Below are positions 37,578 to 48,091 of a stretch of DNA of 64,000 bases, piece by piece. The notes beneath the pieces were generated by a model that was not told the origin of the DNA, ran no database searches, and saw only the letters and a list, made by a program, of their open reading frames with translations. Position numbers and translations under genes: made by a program. The stretch comes from Bradyrhizobium yuanmingense (GTDB lineage: Bacteria; Pseudomonadota; Alphaproteobacteria; Rhizobiales; Xanthobacteraceae), in NCBI RefSeq assembly GCF_029167105.1, contig NZ_JARFML010000009.1:124001-188000 (forward strand). Reading direction: 5' to 3'. Each line of letters starts with the position of its first letter. The first letter of the stretch is position 1.

Positions 37578-38117
37578 TCAGCGCTTTGATGGCGCCAGCA
37601 CCAGCATCACCCCGATGGCATATTGCGCATAATTGTCGGAGCTGGCCTTCTCGGTGGCCGCCGAACTGATCAGGCTGGCCGCTCCTCGATCGCCGAACAG
37701 GTAGCCGCTGACCTGGTATTCCTTCGTGCCGTCAGGCTTCACCATCAGTCGCCGCGCTTTGAACAGGCGCGGCATCTTGGCGCCGCTGTCGCCGTCAATC
37801 CCGAGAATCGAGATTTTCTGGCCCGGCGTCCGCTGCTCCAGAGCCCTCACGATTTGCGTCTGCTCTTCGCGAAATTGCTCGAGCGTTATCGCGTTGCCTG
37901 GAGCATAGAACCGGTAGCTCACCTTGGATTGCGCACCGCACGAAGGCTGCTCGCAGAGGAACATGTGAACGTCGTCAGGCCTCAGTTCGTAGCGGAACCC
38001 GCTGACAGAGAATGGCGGGCCTCGCTCCGGCTGAGGTTTCGGGACCTGGGCGACAGCCGCGCCGCTCGCAAGGACCAACCCAGCGAGCAGCGACAACGAG
38101 AGAACGCAAAACCGCAT
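37578..38117 (-). CDS. Exported hypothetical protein
   Basis: This 179-residue protein starts with a clean signal peptide (MRFCVLSLSLLAGLVLASGAAVA). The mature part contains paired cysteines (MFLCEQPSCGAQSKVSYRFY) and no recognised domain. It ends convergent to corA with 16 bases between stops. It is on the pur strand but does not look related. Composition and the signal peptide support it as a real gene. Confidence 0.8.
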   Translation of the reverse strand: MRFCVLSLSLLAGLVLASGAAVAQVPKPQPERGPPFSVSGFRYELRPDDVHMFLCEQPSCGAQSKVSYRFYAPGNAITLEQFREEQTQIVRALEQRTPGQKISILGIDGDSGAKMPRLFKARRLMVKPDGTKEYQVSGYLFGDRGAASLISSAATEKASSDNYAQYAIGVMLVLAPSKR

Positions 38118-38244
38118 CGGATCTGCCAGGGCCGCTTCGGTTGAAAGCTCGGCGCGGGTTGCGGATCACAGTCGTATCCGACGGATGCGCCGCGACGAAG
38201 ATGGGAAAGAGATTGCGGTCCCGGCAAGACTGGGACCACGCGCC

Positions 38245-38487
38245 TCACCCGATCAGCTCGACCCGATAATTTTCGATCACGGTGTTCGCCAGCAGCTTGT
38301 CGGCGGCTTCCTTCAGCGCCGCCTCGGCCTTGGCCTTGTCGGCGCCGGCGAGCTCGATGTCGAACACCTTGCCCTGGCGGACGCTGGCGACGCCGTCGAC
38401 GCCGAGCGACTTCAGCGCGCCTTCGATGGCCTTGCCTTGCGGATCGAGGATGCCCGTCTTCAGGGTAACGGTGACACGTGCCTTCAC
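38245..38487 (-). CDS. purS: Phosphoribosylformylglycinamidine synthase subunit PurS
   Basis: This 80-residue protein bridges PurL and PurQ. The N-terminal KARVTVTLKTGILDPQGKAIEGAL and the C-terminal LLANTVIENYRVE are diagnostic. It begins with GTG at 38487, 14 bases after the purC stop, with GAGGG 8 bases before. It is in an operon with purC. Confidence 0.96.
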   Translation of the reverse strand: MKARVTVTLKTGILDPQGKAIEGALKSLGVDGVASVRQGKVFDIELAGADKAKAEAALKEAADKLLANTVIENYRVELIG

Positions 38488-38501
38488 GTCGATAGCCCTC
38501 T

Positions 38502-39269
38502 TCAGCTCTTCACCAGCACCGGGCCGGTACCCTGGGGACGCTCGTTCTCCATGAGGATGCCGAGGCGCTTTGCGACTTCCGTATAGGCCTCGAGCAGACC
38601 GCCGAGGTCCCTGCGGAAACGATCCTTGTCGAGCTTCTCGTTCGACTTGATGTCCCACAGCCGGCAGCTGTCCGGCGAGATCTCGTCGGCGACGATGATG
38701 CGCATCATCTCGTTCTCGAACAGGCGCCCGCACTCCATCTTGAAGTCGACCAGGCGAATGCCGATGCCGAGGAAGAGGCCGGTGAGGAAGTCGTTGACGC
38801 GGATGGCGAGCGCCATGATGTCGTCGATCTCCTGCGGCGTCGCCCAGCCGAAGGCCGTGATGTGCTCTTCCGACACCATGGGGTCGTTGAGCTGGTCGTT
38901 CTTGTAGTAGAACTCGATGATCGAGCGGGGCAGCTGCGTGCCCTCCTCGATGCCGAGGCGCTGCGACAGCGAGCCGGCGGCGACGTTCCGCACCACCACC
39001 TCCAGCGGCACGATCTCGACCTCACGAATCAGCTGCTCGCGCATGTTGAGGCGGCGGATGAAATGGGTCGGCACCCCGATGTCGTTGAGGTGCTGAAACA
39101 GGTACTCCGAGATCCGGTTGTTGAGGACGCCCTTGCCCTCGATCACCTGATGCTTTTTCGCATTGAACGCGGTGGCGTCGTCCTTGAAGTGTTGGATCAG
39201 GGTACCGGGCTCGGGGCCTTCGTAAAGAACTTTTGCCTTGCCTTCATAAATGCGACGCCGACGGCTCAT
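38502..39269 (-). CDS. purC: Phosphoribosylaminoimidazole-succinocarboxamide (SAICAR) synthase
   Basis: This 255-residue enzyme condenses CAIR with aspartate using ATP. Signatures are [36 protein letters not shown] and [27 protein letters not shown] and [15 protein letters not shown] complete the active site. ATG 39269 gives the usual [12 protein letters not shown]. An in-frame ATG at 39299 has GGAG 12 bases before and would add ten residues. purS follows 14 bases downstream. The product of this step is the substrate of purB at 2636. Confidence 0.97.
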   Translation of the reverse strand: MSRRRRIYEGKAKVLYEGPEPGTLIQHFKDDATAFNAKKHQVIEGKGVLNNRISEYLFQHLNDIGVPTHFIRRLNMREQLIREVEIVPLEVVVRNVAAGSLSQRLGIEEGTQLPRSIIEFYYKNDQLNDPMVSEEHITAFGWATPQEIDDIMALAIRVNDFLTGLFLGIGIRLVDFKMECGRLFENEMMRIIVADEISPDSCRLWDIKSNEKLDKDRFRRDLGGLLEAYTEVAKRLGILMENERPQGTGPVLVKS

Positions 39270-39589
39270 GGGGATGTACCGTGTTTTGTTGAAATCCATG
39301 AATTTGGTGTGCTCCGGTTGACTAGGATTACGACCCACAGCGGAGCTGCCGTGAACGGCCAGGAACCCATCTATAACCCGTTGGAAACAGAACGGGAACC
39401 AAGCCTTAGGCAACCTATCCGATTGGCTGTCCGAGCACAATCGATCCGGCCGTCCGGCACCAACTTATACCGTCTTGCCTGCGGCTTAACGGCCCGTTGT
39501 TTTGCCGATTCGTGCTATCTATGTAGGCATGCAGCCGGGTCGCCGCAACGGAAGGCTCCCGCTCCATTCAGCGAGGATTTGGAACAGGC

Positions 39590-39913
39590 ATGAGCGAGTT
39601 CGATAAACGCCAGGAAGGCTTCGAGAAGAAGTACGCCCTCGACGAGGAGCAGAAGTTCAAGGCGGAGGCCCGCCGCAACCGGCTGCTCGGCCTGTGGGCA
39701 GCCGAGAAGCTCGGAATCACCGGTGATGCCGCCACCGCCTATGCCAAGGAGGTCGTCGCGGCCGATTTCGAGGAGGCCGGCGATGCCGACGTCCTGCGCA
39801 AGCTGACGGCCGATTTCGCCGCCAAGAACGTCGTCGTCACCGAGCAGGCGATTCGCGCCAAGATGAGCGAGTTGCTCGCAGTTGCCGCCGCCGAGGTGAA
39901 GGCGGGGAAATAA
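39590..39913 (+). CDS. DUF1476 family (F1-ATPase zeta-subunit-like inhibitor)
   Basis: This 107-residue protein belongs to DUF1476, whose characterised member in Paracoccus denitrificans is the zeta subunit that inhibits ATP hydrolysis by F1-ATPase. The N-terminus (MSEFDKRQEGFEKKYALDEE) is the inhibitory helix region in that family. GGAAC precedes the ATG. A stand-alone gene divergent from purC is a common arrangement in this lineage. Confidence 0.92.
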   Translation: MSEFDKRQEGFEKKYALDEEQKFKAEARRNRLLGLWAAEKLGITGDAATAYAKEVVAADFEEAGDADVLRKLTADFAAKNVVVTEQAIRAKMSELLAVAAAEVKAGK

Positions 39914-39939
39914 GCGCCCGCGCGTCTCCCCCACACACC

Positions 39940-40018
39940 GTCATTCCGGGGCGGCTCGCAGAGCCGAACCCGGAATCTCGAGATTCCGGATCGCCGCTGA
40001 CGCGGCGTCCGGAATGAC
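39940..40018. repeat. Palindromic intergenic repeat, GTCATTCC...GGAATGAC type, copy 2
   Basis: This element has the same ends and central CGGAATCTCGAGATTCCGG as copy 1 at 3951-4029. It lies between the convergent DUF1476 and cynS genes, and could end transcription from both sides. Confidence 0.88.
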
Positions 40019-40026
40019 ACCAAACC

Positions 40027-40515
40027 TCACCCCTCCTTGAAGCCGTACTCCGGCACGTTGCCGCTGGCGCCGTAATATTTATACGGCAGGAACTTGCCGC
40101 TCATGGTGATCTTGACGCGGTCGCCCTTGGGGTTGGCGACGCGCTCGATGCCCATGTCGAAGTCGATCGCCGACATGATGCCGTCGCCGAACTCCTCCTC
40201 GATCAGCGCCTTCCAGGCCGGACCGTTCACCATCACCATCTCGTAGAAGCGGTAGATCAGCGGGTCGGTCGGCGGCATCGGCGTGCCGGTGCCGCGCATC
40301 GGCACCTCGTTGAGCATCGCAACTTCCGCCTTCGACAGGCCGAACAGCTCGCCGGCATTGGCGGCCTGCGGTTTTGTCAGTTTCATCTGGCCCATGATCG
40401 CGCCGACGATCAGCACCTCGGAATAGCCGCCGATCTTTTCGCAGATGTGTTTCCAGCTCCAGCCCTTCTCGCGCTTGATGTCGAGCAGCTTCTCGGTGAG
40501 GTCTTCGCGTTTCAT
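40027..40515 (-). CDS. cynS: Cyanate hydratase (cyanase)
   Basis: This 162-residue enzyme converts cyanate and bicarbonate to ammonia and CO2. The three catalytic residues fall at Arg89, Glu92 and Ser115 (YRFYEMVMVNG, GDGIMSAIDF), exactly seven below the E. coli numbering. It forms a decamer in the cytoplasm. It is the last gene of a minus-strand set with an ABC transporter. A short repeat separates it from the ATPase gene. The operon probably starts at the sigma-54 promoter at 43955. Confidence 0.97.
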   Translation of the reverse strand: MKREDLTEKLLDIKREKGWSWKHICEKIGGYSEVLIVGAIMGQMKLTKPQAANAGELFGLSKAEVAMLNEVPMRGTGTPMPPTDPLIYRFYEMVMVNGPAWKALIEEEFGDGIMSAIDFDMGIERVANPKGDRVKITMSGKFLPYKYYGASGNVPEYGFKEG

Positions 40516-40582
40516 TAGGGTCTCCTCTTGGTTAGATGCCAGTGCGCCCGGGCCAAAGCGCGAAGCGCGTCCTCAAATAGAA

Positions 40583-40654
40583 TGTCCCGGGCATCCACGT
40601 TCTTGGTCACGTCTCAGGAAGACGTGGATGGCCGGGACAAGCCCGGCCATGACG
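40583..40654. repeat. Palindromic repeat inside the ABC ATPase 3' end
   Basis: CCCGGGCATCCACGT ... ACGTGGATGGCCGGGAC and GTCCCGGGC-like arms. It is related to the element at 24851-24918. It covers the stop of the ATPase gene, so the last twelve or so residues are encoded by the repeat. Confidence 0.75.
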
Positions 40655-41546
40655 TTTCTCTGGGCGCTTCAGGCTTCGCATCGGATGCAATCGAAAGGCC
40701 GGGCTTGCCGATCTGCACCGTCGGCACGTTGCGCGGATCGTGATCCGGCTTTTCAGTGGTGAAGGTCTTGCTGCGCGTCACCAGGAAATCGATGATGTGG
40801 TTGCGCAGCGCGTAGTACAGCGGATGGCGGTGCAGGTCGGTGCGGCCGCGATCCCGCGGCAGCGGGTTCTCGACCACCTCCGCCAGCACCGCGCCGGGAC
40901 CGTTGGTCATCAGGAAGATCTTGTCGGCGAGATAGATCGCCTCGTCGACGTCGTGGGTGATCATGAACGCGGTCTGCCCGGTCTCCAGGCAAATGCGCCG
41001 CACCTCGTCCTGCAGCGTGCCGCGCGTCAGCGCGTCCAAGGCCGAGAACGGCTCGTCCATCAGCATCATCTTCGGCGTGATCGACAGCGCCCGCGCGATG
41101 CCGACGCGCTGCTTCATGCCGCCCGACAGCTCCGAGGGACGCTTGTGCTCGGCACCGGAGAGCCCGACCAGATCGATGAACTTCTGCGCATGCGCCCTCA
41201 CCTTGGCGCGGTCCCAGCTGCGCCATTTCGAGCTGACGGCATAGGCGACGTTGCCGAGCACCGTGCGCCAGGGCAGCAGCGCATGGCTCTGGAAGATCAC
41301 GGCGCGGTCGAGGCTGGTGCCCGAGATCGCCTGACCGTCGACGATGACCGCGCCCTCGCTCGGCGCATCGAGCCCGGCGAGGATGTTGAGCACCGTGGTC
41401 TTGCCGCAGCCGGAATGGCCGATCACGCAACAAAACTCGCCGCGCGCCATCGAGAGCCAGAGGTTCTCGAAGATGGTGGTCGTCGCGCCGCCCGCGCCGG
41501 GATAGCGCTTGGCGATGCCTTCGATCGAGATGAACTTGTCGGCCAT
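40614..41546 (-). CDS. Nitrate/cyanate/taurine-type ABC transporter ATP-binding protein
   Basis: This 310-residue ATPase belongs to the NrtD/CynD/TauB group. Walker A is GHSGCGKTTVLNILAG, the signature LSGGMKQRVGIARAL, Walker B MMLMDEPFSALDAL, and the switch His in MITHDVDEA. The normal fold ends near residue 270. The last twelve residues (SWPGLSRPSTSS) come from a palindromic repeat. It sits between the permease gene (5 bases away) and cynS. With the binding protein it should import a small anion, most likely cyanate. Confidence 0.93.
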   Translation of the reverse strand: MADKFISIEGIAKRYPGAGGATTTIFENLWLSMARGEFCCVIGHSGCGKTTVLNILAGLDAPSEGAVIVDGQAISGTSLDRAVIFQSHALLPWRTVLGNVAYAVSSKWRSWDRAKVRAHAQKFIDLVGLSGAEHKRPSELSGGMKQRVGIARALSITPKMMLMDEPFSALDALTRGTLQDEVRRICLETGQTAFMITHDVDEAIYLADKIFLMTNGPGAVLAEVVENPLPRDRGRTDLHRHPLYYALRNHIIDFLVTRSKTFTTEKPDHDPRNVPTVQIGKPGLSIASDAKPEAPRETSWPGLSRPSTSS

Positions 41547-41551
41547 CGCCT

Positions 41552-42394
41552 CTACTCCGGAAACGTGACCATGCGCGTGAAGCGCGCGAGGATCTGGTCG
41601 AGCAGCATGCCGACGATCCCGATCAGGAGGATCGCGATGATGACGTTGGTGATCGACAAATTATTCCACTCGTTCCAGACGAAGTAGCCGATGCCGGTGC
41701 CGCCGACGAGCATCTCGGCAGCGACGATCACGAGCCAGGCGATGCCGATCGAGATGCGCATGCCGGTCAGGATGGTCGGGGCCGCTGCGGGCAGGATCAC
41801 GGTGAAGGCGCGCCTGACGGTGCCAACCTCCAGCGTCCGCGCGACGTTGATCCATTCCTTGCGCACGGTTGCGACGCCGAACACCGTGTTGAGCAGCATC
41901 GGCCAGATCGAGCAGATGAAGATGACGAAGATCGCCGAGATCGAGGAATCCTTGATGGTGTAGAGCGCGAGCGGCATCCAGGCCAGCGGCGAGATCGGCT
42001 TCAAGACCTGGATGAACGGATCGAGCGCCTTGCTCAAGAGCGGCGACATGCCGATCAGAAAGCCGAGCGGGATCGCCACCAGCACGGCCAGCAGATAGCC
42101 GGTGCCGACGCGCGCAATGGAATAGCCGAGCTGGATGCCGAGCCCCTTGTCGTTCGGCCCGTTGTCGTAGAACGGCCGCTTCAGATGCTCCCAGAGTTTT
42201 GCACCGACATCGAGCGGCCCGGGCATTGCCGATTTGCCCTGCGTCGCCGTGAGCCCCATCAGCTTGGCGTATTCCGGGCTCATCGTCGTCACCTGCGCGG
42301 TCGAGCGCGTGGCGAGATGCCAGATGCCGAGAAAAGCGGCGAGCAGCACGAGGGAGACGAGGCCCGCGCGAAGGCGGAGGGAGGTGGTCATCAT
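41552..42394 (-). CDS. Nitrate/cyanate-type ABC transporter permease
   Basis: This 280-residue permease has about six membrane helices and the EAA-like loop (RTLEVGTVRRAFTVILPAAAPTILTGMRISIGIAWLVIVAAEM). It fits the NrtB/CynB/SsuC group. ATG 42394 (or the next codon) is chosen because the in-frame sequence upstream belongs to a GC-rich repeat (42407-42533) and has no membrane protein character. It is in an operon with the ATPase downstream; the binding-protein gene is 145 bases upstream across the repeat. Confidence 0.92.
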   Translation of the reverse strand: MMTTSLRLRAGLVSLVLLAAFLGIWHLATRSTAQVTTMSPEYAKLMGLTATQGKSAMPGPLDVGAKLWEHLKRPFYDNGPNDKGLGIQLGYSIARVGTGYLLAVLVAIPLGFLIGMSPLLSKALDPFIQVLKPISPLAWMPLALYTIKDSSISAIFVIFICSIWPMLLNTVFGVATVRKEWINVARTLEVGTVRRAFTVILPAAAPTILTGMRISIGIAWLVIVAAEMLVGGTGIGYFVWNEWNNLSITNVIIAILLIGIVGMLLDQILARFTRMVTFPE

Positions 42395-42406
42395 GGATAT
42401 CCCCGG

Positions 42407-42533
42407 TATCGTGTCCCGGGCGCGGCGCAGCGCGAAGCGATGCGACGCAGAACCGGGACCCAGGCGGCACGACTCGGTCCCGGCCCTGCGAAGCAGCACT
42501 GCGTGCTGCATCGCGTCCGCGACACAAGAGTGC
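42407..42533. repeat. GC-rich dispersed repeat between binding protein and permease genes
   Basis: CGTGTCCCGGGCGC ... GCGTCCGCGACACAAG, with related internal pairs (AACCGGGACCC, CGGTCCCGG). It separates two cistrons of one operon, so it may tune relative expression through a hairpin. A fragment of the same family lies at 11571-11632. Confidence 0.7.
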
Positions 42534-42539
42534 CCCTCA

Positions 42540-43919
42540 TCACGACGCCTTCTTGATCTTGAAGCTCGCGACGTAGTCCTCCGGCTTGGCCGGATCGAAA
42601 GTCTTGCCCATCACCGCGAACGACTTGTAGGCACTCGCCGGCGGCGACAGGCCCATCTCGGTCATCAGCTTCTTGGTATCGGTCGCCAGATACACCTGCT
42701 CGGCCACCGCCTTGTAGTCGACGTCGCCCTTGATCTGGCCCCAGCGCTTCATCTGCGTCAGCATCCACACCGCGAAGGACTGCCAGGGGAACGGATCGAA
42801 ATCGACGCGCTTGGGATCGGTCTTCACCCCGCCGAGGCCGTCGGCATAGGTGCCGGTCAGGACCTGCTCCAGCACGGTAACAGGCGCGTTGATGTAGTTC
42901 GCCGGCGCGATCGCCTCCGCGATCTGCTTGCGGTTCTCCGCCTTCGACGCGTAGGCGGTGGCATCGACGATCGCCCGCGTCAGCGCCGCGAAGCTGTTCG
43001 GCGCTGACGTGATGAAGTCGCGGCTCGCGGCAAAGCTGCAGCAGGGATGACCGTCCCAGATCTCCTTGGAGAGCAGATGCATGAAGCCGACGCCGTCATA
43101 GATCGCGCGCTGGCAGATATTGTCCGGCGCGAGGAAGCCGTCGATATTGTCGGCACGCAGGTTCGCGACCATCTCCGGCGGCGGCACCGAGCGCAGCTGC
43201 ACGTCGGTATCGGGATCGAGACCGTGCTCGGCGAGGTAATAGCGCAAGAGGTAATTGTGCATGGAATAGTCGAAGGGGATGGCGAATTTCAGCCCCTTCC
43301 AGTCCTTCGGATCGCGCTTGTCCTTGTGCTTGGTGGCCAGCACGATGCCCTGCCCGTTGATGTTCTCGATTGCAGGCACGGCAAAGGGAATCGCGTTGGC
43401 GCCAAGGCCGAGCGAGATCGCGATAGGCATCGGGGCCAGCATGTGCGCGGCGTCGTATTCCTTGTTGATGGTCTTGTCGCGGATCACGGCCCAGCCGGCG
43501 GTCTTCACCACTTCGACGTTGAGGCCGTGCTTGGCATAGAAGCCCATCGGCGCGGCCATGATGATCGGCGTTGCGCAGGTGATCGGGATGAAGCCGACCT
43601 TGAGGTCCTTCTTCTCGGGCGCGCCGGCTTGCGCGAACACTTCGGTCGCCGTCTTCAGCGGGAAGAATTGCGACAGCGCCGCGAGCGCCGTCGAGGCGCC
43701 GACCGACTTCAGGAATGCGCGCCGCGCCACGTCCTGCGGAAACATCGCGCGCATCAATGTGGAGGCGACCACGCCCTCGTAACGCTTCTCTTCGTTTGCG
43801 ACCGGCTCGCAATGCAGCGCCGTCGCCTGCTCGTGCTCAGCTGCGGAACGATGCTGGCCGCAAACACAGCCGGCTCGAAGGTTGCGATCGGGATCAAACG
43901 GATTGTCGAACGTGGACAT
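42540..43919 (-). CDS. NrtA/CynA-family ABC transporter substrate-binding protein
   Basis: This 459-residue protein belongs to the nitrate/bicarbonate/cyanate binding family. It has an N-terminal extension (FDPDRNLRAGCVCGQHRSAAEHE, about residues 8-30) seen in NrtA-like proteins encoded with this type of transporter, then a Tat-like signal (ARRAFLKSVGAS) near 66. The binding domain includes VGFIPITCATPIIMAAPMGFYAKHGL and DGFLAPDNICQRA. ATG 43919 has AGGAGG 8 bases upstream. A sigma-54 promoter sits at 43955-43969. Next to cynS, cyanate is the likeliest ligand; nitrate remains possible. Confidence 0.9.
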   Translation of the reverse strand: MSTFDNPFDPDRNLRAGCVCGQHRSAAEHEQATALHCEPVANEEKRYEGVVASTLMRAMFPQDVARRAFLKSVGASTALAALSQFFPLKTATEVFAQAGAPEKKDLKVGFIPITCATPIIMAAPMGFYAKHGLNVEVVKTAGWAVIRDKTINKEYDAAHMLAPMPIAISLGLGANAIPFAVPAIENINGQGIVLATKHKDKRDPKDWKGLKFAIPFDYSMHNYLLRYYLAEHGLDPDTDVQLRSVPPPEMVANLRADNIDGFLAPDNICQRAIYDGVGFMHLLSKEIWDGHPCCSFAASRDFITSAPNSFAALTRAIVDATAYASKAENRKQIAEAIAPANYINAPVTVLEQVLTGTYADGLGGVKTDPKRVDFDPFPWQSFAVWMLTQMKRWGQIKGDVDYKAVAEQVYLATDTKKLMTEMGLSPPASAYKSFAVMGKTFDPAKPEDYVASFKIKKAS

Positions 43920-43954
43920 CGGCCCTCCTGCGCGTCAATGCGAGGAGCAATTAC

Positions 43955-43969
43955 GCAAGGAGCATGCCA
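43955..43969 (-). promoter_or_regulatory. Sigma-54 (-24/-12) promoter of the cyanate transporter operon
   Basis: On the minus strand TGGCATG-N4-TTGC matches the sigma-54 consensus TGGCACG-N4-TTGC at all but one base, with the key GG and GC at correct spacing. The start would be near 43943, about 24 bases before ATG 43919. Confidence 0.75.
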
Positions 43970-44026
43970 CCGCCCCGCTAGCGGCCAGTGCCTTGACGAC
44001 GCAGCACTTTCGTCCGCGCTTGGCCG

Positions 44027-44079
44027 CTACGAAAACTCGTGATAAACGAGATTTCGTAGTTCAATTACGAGATTTCGCA
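44027..44079. promoter_or_regulatory. Putative upstream activator sequence (inverted repeat plus third half-site)
   Basis: CTACGAAAACTCGT (44027-44040) and ACGAGATTTCGTAG (44046-44059) are inverted repeats matching at 13 of 14 positions with a 5-base spacer. A third half-site, ACGAGATTTCGCA (44067-44079), repeats the right arm exactly 21 bases on, two helical turns. The block is about 60-110 bases upstream of the sigma-54 promoter and touches the start of the activator gene, so it can serve both activation and autoregulation. Confidence 0.7.
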
Positions 44080-46005
<1,926 letters not shown>

Positions 46006-46008
46006 TCG

Positions 46009-46887
46009 TCACGCCGCCTTGGTCGTCACGTCAGCTGCGATCGGCAGCCCCTGCTCGATCGGCAGCGACGGATCACGCGACCATTCGTTCCAGGAGCCGA
46101 AATACATCCGCACGTCCTTCACGCCGGCGTTCTTGAGCGCCAGGAACGTGTTCGAGGCGCGCGCGCCCTTGAAGCAGTAGAGATAGACCGGCGTGGTCTG
46201 CGAGATGCCGACGGTGGCGCATTCCGCCAGAATCTCGTCCTTGGACTTGAAGCGCGGGCCTTCGGCGGTCGGCTTCATCATCCGATACCATTCCAGCCAC
46301 ACCGCGCCCGGAATGCGGCCCTTGCGCGGGCAAAAATCCTTGCCGTACGGCGACGAGCTGTCGCCGATCCACTCGTCGACGTCGCGGACGTCGAGGATCG
46401 CGATGCCCGGCTTGCCGACGGCGGCGAGCATGGTCTTGGCGTCGATCAGGATCTCGCCCGCTTCAGGCACGATCGAGAAAGAGGCCTTCTCAGGTGTGGG
46501 AACATCCTTGGTCACCGGGAAGCCCGCGGCCGACCAGGCGTCGAAGCCGCCATGCAGCACCTTCACCTTGGGATAGCCGAGCATGGTGAGCAGGTAATAG
46601 CCGCGGCAGGACTGGCCGAAGCCGGAGTTCATCGACTGCTCGTAGACCACAGCGGTCTCCTTGCCCGAAAGGCCGGCAGCGCCGAACGCATCGGCGAATT
46701 TCGTCTTGAGCTCGGCCATGCCTTCCGGCGTCGAGGTCGCGAGGAACGTAAAGATCTCGTGCACGTTCACGGCGCCCGGCAGGTGGCCGGCGGCATAAGC
46801 ATCGGGATTGCGGGTGTCGATGACGACACACGGCTCGGTCTTCAAGAGATCGGCGAGTTCGACGGCAGTGATCAGAACGTCAGTCAT
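46009..46887 (-). CDS. Two-domain sulfurtransferase (rhodanese)
   Basis: This 292-residue tandem rhodanese resembles thiosulfate or 3-mercaptopyruvate sulfurtransferase. The first domain (about 1-130) has CVVIDTRNPDAYAAGHLPGAVN but no catalytic Cys. The second (about 145-285) carries LDVRDVDEWIGD and the active Cys in YLYCFKGARASN. The active loop is unusual (CFKGAR rather than CRxGVT/R). ATG 46887 has GGAGAGG 5 bases before. It is third in an operon after OsmC and acyl-CoA dehydrogenase genes, suggesting sulfur-compound metabolism. It converges on the activator gene with 3 bases between. Confidence 0.9.
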   Translation of the reverse strand: MTDVLITAVELADLLKTEPCVVIDTRNPDAYAAGHLPGAVNVHEIFTFLATSTPEGMAELKTKFADAFGAAGLSGKETAVVYEQSMNSGFGQSCRGYYLLTMLGYPKVKVLHGGFDAWSAAGFPVTKDVPTPEKASFSIVPEAGEILIDAKTMLAAVGKPGIAILDVRDVDEWIGDSSSPYGKDFCPRKGRIPGAVWLEWYRMMKPTAEGPRFKSKDEILAECATVGISQTTPVYLYCFKGARASNTFLALKNAGVKDVRMYFGSWNEWSRDPSLPIEQGLPIAADVTTKAA

Positions 46888-46943
46888 GGCAGCCTCTCCG
46901 TTGAGGTTGGTGGGTGGACTCGTAGAACTCCGGGGCTTGGAAC

Positions 46944-48056
46944 TCAGAAATCGGCGAGCATCTTGCGCAGCTGCTTGGTGGCCGGCGTGACGATCGCGAC
47001 GAAATAGGCCTCGCGCAGGCGCCGCTGCGCGCGGTGGCTCTTGAGGTAGCCGCGGGCACCACAATGCAGCATCGCCGCATGCGCCGCCGCGACACTGGCT
47101 TCGCCGGCGCGCAGCCGCAGCGCGATCACCTTGCGCCAATAGGTCTCTTCCTCGTTGTAAGGATCGCGCGCCAGCGCCATGGTCTCGGCCTCGAGCTCGG
47201 CGGCGAGCTCGCGGAAATGCACCGGCTGCTGCGGCAAATAGCGGTTGATATGGCCGAGGGGATTGTCGACCTCGTCCATGATGTTGATGCAGTCCTTGAT
47301 CACCCCCAGCGCCATGCCGGCCTGCAGCAGGATGAAGCCGGCGCGGATCTTCTTGACAAAGGGCGCGGCGGGATCGGCGAGGATCAGCTCATCGGGCACG
47401 AAAGCGTCGCGGAACTGCACGCCATAGGTGCCTGTGCCGTCCATGGCGAGGAACGGCTTGCAGGGCGTCAGCGTGATCGAGGGGTCAGAGCAATCGGCCA
47501 GGAACATGACAGTGCCGGGCTCGTCCTCGCGCTCGAAGATCGTGCCGAAGAAATGATCGGGACCAAGATTGGAGACCCAGGGTAGCGCACCGCGCACGAT
47601 GTAGCCGCCCTCGACCTTGCGGCCCTTCAGCTTGAGCTTCTCGATGCCGAAGAAGCTCTTCATGGGGTTGGAGAGCCCGGTGCCGCCGAGCACGCGACCG
47701 GTCGAGAAGGCATCGCCGAAGCGCTTTGCGAGCTTCACATTGGTGGAATTCGCCGCGTACCAGACCAGCGTGTTCTGGCACCAGGCCATGAAGGCCGTGG
47801 CACCGCAGACCTCGCCGATTGCCGCCATCGCCTGGATCGCGCAGCGCAGATCGGCGGGGCCTTCGTGCGGTACATGACTGCCCCACGCCCCGACCGCGCC
47901 GAACTTGCGCAGCACCTCGGCCGGATAGACCGATCCGTCGTCGATGCCGGCTGCGAGCGGCGCGAGCTCTTCGCGCGCGATCCGCGCCACCTCGCCCGCA
48001 ATGGACGGTGCGGGCTGATCCAGAACTTCGGCCATCGATAAAGCCAGTGAACCCAT
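46944..48056 (-). CDS. Acyl-CoA dehydrogenase family flavoprotein
   Basis: This 370-residue protein has the acyl-CoA dehydrogenase N-, middle- and C-terminal domains. GLSNPMKSFFGIEKLKLKGRKVEGGYIVRGALPWVSN is the flavin/substrate middle region. The C-terminal part ends CGARGYLKSHRAQRRLREAYFVAIVTPAT. The canonical catalytic Glu is not obvious, so it may be a DszC/SfnB-like or other divergent member. ATG 48056 has GGGAG 6 bases upstream. It is between osmC-like and rhodanese genes, all in one direction. Confidence 0.87.
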   Translation of the reverse strand: MGSLALSMAEVLDQPAPSIAGEVARIAREELAPLAAGIDDGSVYPAEVLRKFGAVGAWGSHVPHEGPADLRCAIQAMAAIGEVCGATAFMAWCQNTLVWYAANSTNVKLAKRFGDAFSTGRVLGGTGLSNPMKSFFGIEKLKLKGRKVEGGYIVRGALPWVSNLGPDHFFGTIFEREDEPGTVMFLADCSDPSITLTPCKPFLAMDGTGTYGVQFRDAFVPDELILADPAAPFVKKIRAGFILLQAGMALGVIKDCINIMDEVDNPLGHINRYLPQQPVHFRELAAELEAETMALARDPYNEEETYWRKVIALRLRAGEASVAAAHAAMLHCGARGYLKSHRAQRRLREAYFVAIVTPATKQLRKMLADF

Positions 48057-48091
48057 GATCGTCTCCCGCACCCTGTCCTGATTGCCGCCTG

